This document shows, piece by piece, positions 1 to 6,510 of a stretch of 17,643 bases of DNA (position 1 is its first letter; every line of letters starts with the position of its first letter). The DNA lies in contig CAYOFY010000030.1 of NCBI GenBank assembly GCA_964403465.1, positions 1-17,643 on the forward strand. The letters run 5' to 3'. Source of the DNA: JAFGKM01 sp964403465. Its GTDB lineage: Bacteria; Ratteibacteria; UBA8468; B48-G9; JAFGKM01. The notes under the pieces are model-generated. The model did no database searches, had not been told where the DNA came from, and saw nothing but the letters and a program-made list of their open reading frames with translations. The translations under genes were made by a program, and so were the position numbers.

Positions 1-27
1 TATTTTTCTCATAATATCGGATTATAC

Positions 28-61
28 AATATTTCCTGTCTCGTGTAAACAGGAACAATAT
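28..61. other. Imperfect inverted repeat upstream of the GspC-like gene
   Basis: TTCCTGT at 33-39 pairs exactly with ACAGGAA at 49-55 around a 9-base loop. The arms extend with a two-base bulge into ATATT (29-33) and AATAT (57-61). No T-run follows, so it is not a clear intrinsic terminator for a gene to the left. It could be an operator or a terminator remnant. The first 133 bases hold no coding region that I can support. Confidence 0.3.
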
Positions 62-97
62 CAAGAATGCAATAAGAGCCAGAAGCACGGGAATGTC

Positions 98-126
98 TTT
101 ACTTCTTGCGGTTTATATGTTAAAAT
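98..126 (+). promoter_or_regulatory. Possible sigma70-like promoter for the GspC-like gene
   Basis: TTTACT (98-103, 4/6 match to TTGACA) is followed after 17 bases by TAAAAT (121-126, 5/6 match to TATAAT). The predicted transcription start would fall almost on the ATG at 134, and no Shine-Dalgarno sequence is visible before that ATG, so the mRNA may be leaderless. This rests on sequence match only. Confidence 0.3.
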
Positions 127-133
127 AGTAAAT

Positions 134-955
134 ATGAGAAAGACAGGATATATGTGTCTGCTATTCCTTATGGCGGCGGTTGTGTCTGCCCACGGAGTGG
201 CTGATTATTCCATAATATTGAAAAGGAATCTTTTTTCCCAGCCGCCTCCTCCTAAACCTGAAGTCATACAAACACCCATACTAAAACCGTCTCCTGCTCC
301 TGCCTTGAATTCGCTGATTGATCTGACAGGCATCATCTATTTTACCGAGGGTGATTCGTTTGTCATACTCAACATGAAAAAGACAAACGAGGAGGTTTTT
401 TACAGGGTGGGTGATGTTGTTGAAAACGCCGAAATTACTAAGATTGAGCAGAACTGCATTGTCTTCATGTACGACGGCAAAGAAGAAAGGATGTATCTCA
501 AACAGGATACCGAGGGTGTTGAGTTGATAGATGTTGCTCCGGGTGTAACCGCCAGGCTGAATGACGTTCAGACCGGGGAAGAAGCGAAAAAAATAGTCAA
601 TCCCGCGGCGGTGGAAATGCCGAAGTTTGAAGAACCCGTTTCGGTTGAGTTCAGCAAGACGATTGACGAGTTGAGAAATGACAAAGAACTGATGAAAAAG
701 CTGAACGTCGCCCCCGATGTAAAAAACGGCAGGATGGAAGGATTCAGGATAAGCAATCTTCCGCCCGACAGCCTGCCCTACGTATACGGTCTTCGCGACG
801 GGGATGTGCTTAAGACAGTTAACGGTGTTTTCATAGACAGCATAGCCAAGGGATTTGCCGTATACAATCAGATTATAAAGGACAGGACCGAAGTTGTCAC
901 GGTTGAGGTCTTGAGAAATAACTCCCCGGTCGTCTTCACATTCAGACTCAGGTGA
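134..955 (+). CDS. GspC-like type II secretion / pilus-assembly protein with PDZ domain
   Basis: The 273-residue protein looks like a GspC-family inner-membrane/periplasmic component of a type II secretion or related pilus system. GspC links the inner-membrane platform to the secretin. The N-terminus (MRKTGYMCLLFLMAAVV) is a signal or anchor segment. It is followed by DYSIILKRNLFSQ, like the short pre-HR segment of GspC, a proline-rich linker (about 37-56), an HR-like beta domain (about 60-125), an acidic linker, and a C-terminal PDZ domain (about 185-273, with GLRDGDVLKTVNG). No ribosome binding site precedes the ATG. An alternative start at residue 7 would shorten the charged n-region. No gspD, gspE or gspF follows; the next gene is unrelated, so it is either the last gene of a cluster to the left or an orphan. 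PilP-like or a general PDZ protein are alternatives. Confidence 0.65.
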   Translation: MRKTGYMCLLFLMAAVVSAHGVADYSIILKRNLFSQPPPPKPEVIQTPILKPSPAPALNSLIDLTGIIYFTEGDSFVILNMKKTNEEVFYRVGDVVENAEITKIEQNCIVFMYDGKEERMYLKQDTEGVELIDVAPGVTARLNDVQTGEEAKKIVNPAAVEMPKFEEPVSVEFSKTIDELRNDKELMKKLNVAPDVKNGRMEGFRISNLPPDSLPYVYGLRDGDVLKTVNGVFIDSIAKGFAVYNQIIKDRTEVVTVEVLRNNSPVVFTFRLR

Positions 956-974
956 TACCCTCCGGAAGATTCAG

Positions 975-1994
975 ATGAAAGAGGCAATTTTGTGGGAATC
1001 TCTGCAGGACGAGAGGGTGAAATGCCGCCTGTGCAATCATTTCTGCCTGATTAAAGACGGCAAAACCGGCCTGTGCGGCGTCAGGGCCAACAGGGCGGGA
1101 AGACTTTTCTCCCTATCATACGGCAATCTGATTGCGCAAAATGTTGACCCCATAGAAAAGAAGCCCTTTTTCCATTTCCTCCCGGGCTCTCTCTCATACT
1201 CCGTGGCTTCGGCAGGCTGCAATTTTTCCTGCCCCTTCTGTCAGAACTATACCATCTCGCAGCTATCCGGAGAAGAAAAAATACTGGAAGCCGGAGATAC
1301 AGTCACCTCCGGGGACGTCGTAAATTCTGCAATTCATTATGGCTGCAAATCCATATCCTATACCTACACTGAACCCACAATTTTTTTTGAGTTTGCCCTG
1401 GAGACCTCAAAAGCGGCAAGGGAAGCGGGGTTGAAGAACAATTTTGTTACCAACGGTTATATGAGCGGCGAGGCGCTGGAGATGATATCTCCGTACCTTG
1501 ATGCGGCCAACGTTGACCTGAAGGGCGGCGAAACTTTTTACAATAAACTCTGCAGGGCAAAAAGGGCGCCCGTGGTGAGCAACATAGGGCTGATGCGCAA
1601 ACTGGGAATATGGGTTGAGGTTACAACCCTTCTGATACCGGAATACAATGATTCCGAAGAGCAGGTCAGGGAGATTGCAAGGATAGTGAAGGATATTGAT
1701 CCTGCAATACCGTGGCACTTAAGCAGGTTTTTCCCCGTGTACAGGATGGCCGGACATTATCCCACCCCCCTTGACAGGATTGCGAGGGCGAGGGAGATAG
1801 GTATTGAAGAGGGACTGAGATACGTATACACCGGGAATATTCCGGGCAATGACGGGGAAAATACATACTGTTATTCCTGCAAATCTCTTCTCGTAAAACG
1901 TCACGGATACAGCATAGAGGGAAACAAAATTGCCAACGGAAAGTGTTCTTTCTGCGGAACGGAGATAGACGGAATATTTGACCATAAAAAATAG
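975..1994 (+). CDS. amrS: AmmeMemoRadiSam-system radical SAM enzyme (AmrS-like)
   Basis: The 339-residue protein is a radical SAM enzyme of the family often misannotated as pyruvate formate-lyase activating enzyme. The cluster motif is GCNFSCPFC with C82, C86 and C89, spacing CxxxCxxC. An N-terminal cysteine set (C17, C20, C24, C34) precedes it, and a C-terminal CxxC pair of pairs (C299/C302 and C324/C327) probably binds zinc or iron. The segment around 215-262 (WVEVTTLLIPEYND, then PWHLSRFFP) is typical of this family. The usual partners AmrA (AMMECR1-like) and AmrB (Memo-like) are not in the window. The biological reaction of the family is not settled to my knowledge. GGAAG precedes the ATG at a suitable distance. 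The 19-base gap from the previous gene would allow co-transcription, though the functions look unrelated. Confidence 0.85.
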   Translation: MKEAILWESLQDERVKCRLCNHFCLIKDGKTGLCGVRANRAGRLFSLSYGNLIAQNVDPIEKKPFFHFLPGSLSYSVASAGCNFSCPFCQNYTISQLSGEEKILEAGDTVTSGDVVNSAIHYGCKSISYTYTEPTIFFEFALETSKAAREAGLKNNFVTNGYMSGEALEMISPYLDAANVDLKGGETFYNKLCRAKRAPVVSNIGLMRKLGIWVEVTTLLIPEYNDSEEQVREIARIVKDIDPAIPWHLSRFFPVYRMAGHYPTPLDRIARAREIGIEEGLRYVYTGNIPGNDGENTYCYSCKSLLVKRHGYSIEGNKIANGKCSFCGTEIDGIFDHKK

Positions 1995-2111
1995 AGATAA
2001 TAAAGGAATGAACGGTGATTATGACGTTATGTAAATCTGCTGTCATCCGCCCAGGAAAGAGTATCATTTGAGAGCCTGTCAATTCTCCCATTCTTTTTCC
2101 TCCGGAAATTT

Positions 2112-2139
2112 TTGACTTTTCTTAATTTTACGGTAAACT
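2112..2139 (+). promoter_or_regulatory. Possible promoter for the URO-D / C1 gene run
   Basis: TTGACT (2112-2117, 5/6 match to the -35 consensus) is separated by 16 bases from TAAACT (2134-2139, 4/6 match to the -10). Transcription from here would give a leader of about 205 bases before the ATG at 2352. A very short hairpin TTTCC-TCC-GGAAA (2096-2108) followed by five T lies just upstream; it might weakly terminate transcription from the left. Confidence 0.4.
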
Positions 2140-2351
2140 ATCTGGCTTATCAAGTTACCCGAAACATTTCGAAGGGAGAGATGAAAGGGGAAAGTGTGAC
2201 TCTGAGGTACAAATCGCCGGGGAAGGTAATGTCAAGATATATACAGGTATTTGCTGCCGTGGAAAAGAAGGAGACAGCAGGGAATATCTGAACTGGCTTG
2301 AGACCGGGACAGGCGGTCGGAACAAGAGACCTGTTCGCAGGAGGGACAAAA
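2140..2351 (+). promoter_or_regulatory. Structured leader with alternative hairpins ahead of the URO-D gene
   Basis: The stretch 1995-2351 has no supportable gene; its second half looks like a structured 5' leader. Visible stems are CGAAA/TTTCG (2160-2171), GACCG/CGGTC (2302-2306 with 2314-2318) and GAACA/TGTTC (2320-2324 with 2332-2336). A fourth, CCTG-TTCG-CAGG (2330-2341), uses the first bases of the ribosome binding site AGGAGG (2339-2344). CCTGT (2330-2334) can instead pair with ACAGG (2309-2313). The structures are mutually exclusive, as expected for a translation-controlling leader. I do not recognise a known riboswitch family. Short stems can arise by chance. Confidence 0.3.
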
Positions 2352-3476
2352 ATGAATGACAGGGAAAGATTCCTGAAGACAATGCGCTTTGAAACGGTTG
2401 ACCATCCGCCTTTTGACAATGTAAACGGCCCCTGGGAAGATACCCTTGAAAGGTGGCACAAAGAGGGTTTCCCGCAGGATAACGATTTTGAGGAATATTT
2501 CGGGGTTTCAATGCTCTCTTCCACGAAGATGCAGTATGTCGGGCCTGTAACCGGGCTCTATCCTCCCCCTGAAGAAAAGGTCATCTCGGAAAAAGGGCAT
2601 GAGATAATAAAAGTAGACGCATATGGCAGGACCGTCAAGGATTTCAAGGATTCCACCACAATGCCGGAGTGGATTGACTTCCCTGTGAAAAATCCTGCTG
2701 ACCTGGAAAGGGTTATCAAGGAACATTTTGACCTGAGTCTGATGGATGCAAGATGGAAAGCAGCCCTGGAAGATGGTTTTGATTCGGGCGGGAAGAAGAA
2801 AAAGGCATGGGAAGGTGAAAGGGGAGACGACAGGGATGTGATTCTTTTTCTGGATGGAGGATGCTATTACGGAATACTGCGCAACCTCGCCGGCGTTGAA
2901 TACTCGTCCTATCTGTTCCACGATGCTCCCGAACTCGTGGATGAACTCTTTGAAAGGATAAATATCATATGCCTTGAAGGAATCAGGAAAGTCTGTCCGC
3001 GGACAGGGATTGATTACCTTGGTTTCGGGGAGGATATAGCTTACAAGACCTCAACTCTCATTTCCCCTGCGATGTTCAAAAGGTTCCTTCTGCCGAGGTA
3101 CAAGAAGGTATGCGACGCGGCAAAGGGCTACGGCGTGGACATTTTCTACTACGACAGCGACGGGAACCTTAATCCGTTCATGGATCTATACTTTGAGGCG
3201 GGGATAGACCTCTTTTCACCGTGCGAGGTGGCTGCCGATATGGACCCTGTTGAACTGAGAAGAAGATACGGCAGGAAGGTCAAGATGGTGGGAGGGATAG
3301 ACAAAAGGGAAATAGCCAGGGGCAAAGAGAATATAAAGAGGGAAGTGATGAAGAAAATAAAAGTCATAGAAGAGGGCGGATATATCCCCGGAATAGACCA
3401 TTCCATCTCCTCGGATATCTCCCTTGAAAACTATACCTATTTCATCAACCTTCTCAAGGAAATATACTGTATCTGA
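2352..3476 (+). CDS. Uroporphyrinogen decarboxylase (URO-D) superfamily protein, methyltransferase-like
   Basis: This 374-residue URO-D-fold protein is unlikely to be a heme-pathway HemE. It has the superfamily segment GEDIAYKTSTLISPAMF (226-242), a loop DIFYYDSDGN (263-272) where corrinoid/CoM methyltransferases such as MtaA carry His-x-Cys, and DLFSPCEVAADMDP (286-299) with C291 as a possible metal ligand. Related proteins in anaerobes transfer methyl groups in corrinoid-dependent O- or N-demethylation, but no corrinoid protein is encoded here and the substrate cannot be told. The ATG at 2352 was chosen over an upstream in-frame ATG at 2298 because AGGAGG lies 7 bases before it and the family similarity starts with NDRERFLKTMRFE. 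It is the first gene of the run leading into rhaB and the folate genes; the 51-base gap to rhaB holds its own promoter candidate. Confidence 0.8.
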   Translation: MNDRERFLKTMRFETVDHPPFDNVNGPWEDTLERWHKEGFPQDNDFEEYFGVSMLSSTKMQYVGPVTGLYPPPEEKVISEKGHEIIKVDAYGRTVKDFKDSTTMPEWIDFPVKNPADLERVIKEHFDLSLMDARWKAALEDGFDSGGKKKKAWEGERGDDRDVILFLDGGCYYGILRNLAGVEYSSYLFHDAPELVDELFERINIICLEGIRKVCPRTGIDYLGFGEDIAYKTSTLISPAMFKRFLLPRYKKVCDAAKGYGVDIFYYDSDGNLNPFMDLYFEAGIDLFSPCEVAADMDPVELRRRYGRKVKMVGGIDKREIARGKENIKREVMKKIKVIEEGGYIPGIDHSISSDISLENYTYFINLLKEIYCI

Positions 3477-3491
3477 GTACCCCGATTCTGA

Positions 3492-3520
3492 TTGACAATG
3501 ATATGAGGAAAGTATAAAGT
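3492..3520 (+). promoter_or_regulatory. Consensus -35 and candidate -10 directly before rhaB
   Basis: TTGACA (3492-3497, perfect -35) is followed after 17 bases by TAAAGT (3515-3520) or after 15 bases by TATAAA (3513-3518). Transcription would begin at or within a few bases of the ATG at 3528. The nearest purine-rich stretch, GAGGAAAG (3505-3512), is 15 bases from the ATG, too far for a normal ribosome binding site. The second candidate leaderless start in this window. Confidence 0.35.
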
Positions 3521-3527
3521 ATATCCC

Positions 3528-5021
3528 ATGGCAACGAAAAAATTTGTGGCGATAGACCTGGGGGCGGAAAGCGGGAGGGGCATACTCGGTGAATTCAACG
3601 GCGAGAAGATTTCAATCAGGCAACTTCACAGGTTTCCGACCCATAGCGCAGGACTTCACTCGCACATATACTGGGATGTCCTTGCCATATTCTCTGAGAT
3701 AAAAAAGATTATTTCCGAGGCATGCAAGGAAGGGGAAATTGCAGGGATTGGAGTTACCACGTGGGGTGTTGATTACGGGCTTCTCGGAGCAAGCGATCTT
3801 CTTATTGCCAACCCCTTCCATTACAGGGACAGGCGGACGGACGGCATACCCGAAGAGGTTTTCGGAATTGTCTCGAGGGAAAAGATATTTGAAGAGACAG
3901 GCATCCAGTTCATGTCTCTCAATACACTCTATCAGTTGTATGCAACTAAAAAGGAATTTCCCCGGATGCTTGATTCTGCAGAAAAACTTTTGTTCATGCC
4001 GGATCTCTTCAACTTCTTCCTTACCGGTGAAAAACGAGCGGAATACACGATAGCGACAACATCCCAGATCTACAATTCTTCCGGGGAAGGAGAGAAAGGA
4101 GCCCCGAGAGGCGGGTGGGCAAAGGGTATTCTTGAGGCCCTGCATATACCAACGGGTTTTTTGCCTGAAGTCATTTCCCCGGGCACGCTGTCGGGAAACA
4201 TATCCGGGAATCTCGGGGAGGAACTGGGAGTTCCCCTGATACCTGTCTATGCCGTTTGCGGCCATGACACGGCTTCCGCCGTGATCTCCGTGCCGGCAAG
4301 GGAAAATACATGGGCCTATATTTCATCGGGCACGTGGTCGCTTCTCGGGATAGAAACGGAAAATCCCATAATAAACGAAAAGAGTTTCAGGCACAACTTC
4401 ACAAACGAAGGCGGTTACGCCGGCAGCATAAGGTTTCTGAAGAACATAATGGGATTGTGGATTCTGCAGGAGTGCAGAAGGCAGTGGGAAAAGGAAGGAA
4501 AGGTTTTTTCCTATGAACAGCTTGCAGAGATGGCCTCCTCGGCCAGACCATTTTTTTCACTCATTGACGTGAATAGCCAGGAATTCCTCTTCCCCGGAAA
4601 CATGCCTGAAAGAATCAGACAGTATTGCAGCAGGACCGGCCAGAAGGTTCCCGAAGAAGTTGCCCAGGTTACAAGGGTTGTGATTGAAAGTCTTGCCATG
4701 GATTACAGGCATGCAATCTCCAACCTTGAGGATATCACAGGCAACAGGATAGAGACCGTTCATATTGTCGGAGGCGGCTCACAGAACCAGCTGCTGTCCC
4801 AGTTCGCAGCATCCGCCATGAAAAAGACTGTTATGGCCGGACCCGTTGAAGCGACTGCAACAGGCAATCTGCTGGTTCAGGCAATGGCAACCAACGAAAT
4901 TTCTGACGTCCCCCAGTTGCGGGAGATTGTAAGAAAATCCTTTCCGCTTTTTGTCTATCAGCCGAAGGAGACCTCGCTGTGGGATGAAAACTATGAAAAA
5001 TACAAAGGTTTGGTAGGCTAA
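3528..5021 (+). CDS. rhaB: Rhamnulokinase-like FGGY-family carbohydrate kinase
   Basis: The 497-residue kinase should phosphorylate L-rhamnulose (or a related ketose) to the 1-phosphate with ATP in the cytoplasm. It begins with the phosphate-1 motif FVAIDLGAESGRG (6-18). It also has TTWGVDYGLL (77-86), the sugar-contacting YRDRRTD (99-105), the probable catalytic base D247 in CGHDTAS, the second-domain motif SSGTWSLLG (267-275), and VHIVGGGSQNQ (411-421) of the FGGY C-terminal domain. The length is close to E. coli RhaB (489). The start is fixed by the fold, which begins at residue 5, even though no ribosome binding site is near. No rhamnose isomerase or aldolase is nearby. It is oddly placed directly before the folate genes; its TAA is followed immediately by the fchA ATG. 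A different ketose substrate is possible. Confidence 0.88.
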   Translation: MATKKFVAIDLGAESGRGILGEFNGEKISIRQLHRFPTHSAGLHSHIYWDVLAIFSEIKKIISEACKEGEIAGIGVTTWGVDYGLLGASDLLIANPFHYRDRRTDGIPEEVFGIVSREKIFEETGIQFMSLNTLYQLYATKKEFPRMLDSAEKLLFMPDLFNFFLTGEKRAEYTIATTSQIYNSSGEGEKGAPRGGWAKGILEALHIPTGFLPEVISPGTLSGNISGNLGEELGVPLIPVYAVCGHDTASAVISVPARENTWAYISSGTWSLLGIETENPIINEKSFRHNFTNEGGYAGSIRFLKNIMGLWILQECRRQWEKEGKVFSYEQLAEMASSARPFFSLIDVNSQEFLFPGNMPERIRQYCSRTGQKVPEEVAQVTRVVIESLAMDYRHAISNLEDITGNRIETVHIVGGGSQNQLLSQFAASAMKKTVMAGPVEATATGNLLVQAMATNEISDVPQLREIVRKSFPLFVYQPKETSLWDENYEKYKGLVG

Positions 5022-5660
5022 ATGTCCGGAGAAAAATTCAAATATCTGGGCGAACCCTTAAGAAATTATCTTGAGAAGGTATCCGCGAAAACACCTGCTC
5101 CAGGCGGAGGAAGCGTGGTCGCATGTATCGCTTCCCTGAGCGCAGCCCTCATCAACATGGTCCTGAACTATACCATTGGAAAAGAAAAATATGCCGCATG
5201 GGATGAAGAACTCAGGGTCATGAAGGCGGAAAACGACAGCATACTGGAAAAACTGTCCGGGTATATTGAACACGACAGCGAGGTTTACGAAAGTATAAGG
5301 AAATACACAGCGGAAAAGAATACTGCCCTTGCGGAACAATGTCTCAAGGAGTCGGCGAAAATACACCTGGATATATGCAGGTTTGCGAAGAAGATAATAG
5401 GTTTCGCCGAGGTTCTGTCAGAGAGGGGAAACAGGAATCTCATATCGGATACCGGGATTGCGGTATCCCTGGCAATAGCGTCTTTCAATACGGCGAGACT
5501 TAACGTTCTGATCAACCTGCAATTCCTGAAGGGCGACAGCGATTTTGTTGCGGTGAGTATGCAGGAGATGGACAGGGCAGGGAAAGAAGTCCTGGAGAGA
5601 GGAGAGGCGGTTTACAGGAAGATATCAAAAATACTGGAGGCGAAAGATGGAGGGAAATAA
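5022..5660 (+). CDS. fchA: Methenyltetrahydrofolate cyclohydrolase (FchA / cyclodeaminase family)
   Basis: The 212-residue protein belongs to the formiminotransferase-cyclodeaminase C-terminal domain family. In acetogens and methylotrophs the stand-alone form (FchA) hydrolyses 5,10-methenyl-THF to 10-formyl-THF. The hallmark glycine-rich segment is KTPAPGGGSVVACIASLSAA (about 23-42). The rest is predicted helical, with YTIGKEKY near 50, as in the family. The ATG is directly adjacent to the rhaB stop. The last 14 bases overlap folD, which suggests translational coupling. Its presence looks redundant with a normal bifunctional FolD, but the FolD encoded next lacks the cyclohydrolase lysine, so FchA is probably the working cyclohydrolase. 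A formimino-THF cyclodeaminase is the alternative; no formiminotransferase or histidine/purine degradation genes are nearby. Confidence 0.85.
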   Translation: MSGEKFKYLGEPLRNYLEKVSAKTPAPGGGSVVACIASLSAALINMVLNYTIGKEKYAAWDEELRVMKAENDSILEKLSGYIEHDSEVYESIRKYTAEKNTALAEQCLKESAKIHLDICRFAKKIIGFAEVLSERGNRNLISDTGIAVSLAIASFNTARLNVLINLQFLKGDSDFVAVSMQEMDRAGKEVLERGEAVYRKISKILEAKDGGK

Positions 5661-6510
5661 CCTGATTGACGGGAAGGCGATTGCCGAGAAGATAAAGGGA
5701 GAGGTTGTTGCTGAACTGGCGGCGCTGAGGGCTGACGGCATAGAGCCCAAACTCGTCGCTGTCCAGGTGGGGGAGAACGCCGCAAGCGCCGTGTACGTTA
5801 AGCAGCAGCAGAAGAACTGCGAGAAGGCAGGCATAAAATATGAATTGAGGACGATAGGGGCCGATATCTCGGAGGAGAATCTTCTCCTGGAGATTGGGAA
5901 ACTCAATAACGAAAACTCCATTACCGGCGTAATCCTGCAACTGCCACTGCCGCAGGGGATAGATATGAGAAGGATTCAGGCGGCCATATCCCCGCGTAAA
6001 GATGTGGAAGGTGTCAACCCTGCCAACATGGGGTGGATTGTTTACGGCAGACCCTTTCTCGCTCCGTGCACCGCTCTTGCAGTAAAAGAGATAATAGACT
6101 CCACGGGAATAGACCTTTACGGTAAAGAGATCGTCATGGTGGGACACAGCGATATCGTGGGTAAGCCGGTTGCCCTTCTGCTTGTTGACAAATTTGCCAC
6201 GGTATCCATATGTCACATCGGTACCAGCAAGGCAGGGATGCTTGAGGAACACGTAAGGCGCGCCGATATCCTGGTTGTTGCGGTTGGAAAAGCCAACCTT
6301 GTCCCCGGGGGATGGATAAAGAAAGGTGCGGTGGTCGTTGATGTCGGGATAAACCGGGTTGGCGACAGGATTGTCGGCGATGTTGAGTTTGAAACGGCCA
6401 GAGAAAACGCTTCTCTCATAACGCCAGTTCCCGGGGGAGTGGGCCCGGTGACAACGGCGATTCTATTGAGAAATGTGGTAAGGGCGGCGAAATGGGCGAA
6501 ACAGCAGTGA
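5647..6510 (+). CDS. folD: FolD methylenetetrahydrofolate dehydrogenase, probably lacking cyclohydrolase activity
   Basis: The 287-residue protein aligns without gaps to E. coli FolD up to about residue 194 as judged by eye. FolD oxidises methylene-THF to methenyl-THF and usually also hydrolyses it. Y50 is kept, but the residue four further on, the catalytic Lys (K54 in E. coli, K56 in human MTHFD1), is Gln here (YVKQQQK; codon cag at 5806-5808). The conserved DVDG Asp (D121) is Glu (DVEG; codon gaa at 6007-6009). Q98 in LQLPLP, the Rossmann motif VGHSDIVGKP (165-174) and TPVPGGVGPVT near the end are normal. At the position of human Ser197, which contacts the NADP phosphate, there is Ile191; this may favour NAD. 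GGAGG six bases before the ATG supports this start. It overlaps the next gene by 19 bases. Confidence 0.92.
   Translation: MEGNNLIDGKAIAEKIKGEVVAELAALRADGIEPKLVAVQVGENAASAVYVKQQQKNCEKAGIKYELRTIGADISEENLLLEIGKLNNENSITGVILQLPLPQGIDMRRIQAAISPRKDVEGVNPANMGWIVYGRPFLAPCTALAVKEIIDSTGIDLYGKEIVMVGHSDIVGKPVALLLVDKFATVSICHIGTSKAGMLEEHVRRADILVVAVGKANLVPGGWIKKGAVVVDVGINRVGDRIVGDVEFETARENASLITPVPGGVGPVTTAILLRNVVRAAKWAKQQ

Noticed and set aside
2037..2280. CTGCTGTC (2037-2044) and GACAGCAG (2273-2280) as a long-range inverted repeat
   Set aside because: Eight bases over 228 bases of spacing, with a promoter candidate between them, is within chance expectation.
2181..2291. A 36-codon open frame in the leader, ATG preceded by GAAGGGAGAG
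   Set aside because: The purine stretch is too close to the ATG for a normal site, the product resembles no family I know, and the region reads better as non-coding leader. It could still be a leader peptide; conservation would decide.
2298..2351. N-terminal extension of the URO-D gene from an upstream ATG
   Set aside because: It has no ribosome binding site and lies within the hairpin region, while the ATG at 2352 has AGGAGG at the right spacing and begins the family similarity.
2352..3476. HemE (heme biosynthesis)
   Set aside because: The N-terminal HemE signature is missing, there are no other heme genes, and the sequence fits the divergent URO-D methyltransferase-like group.
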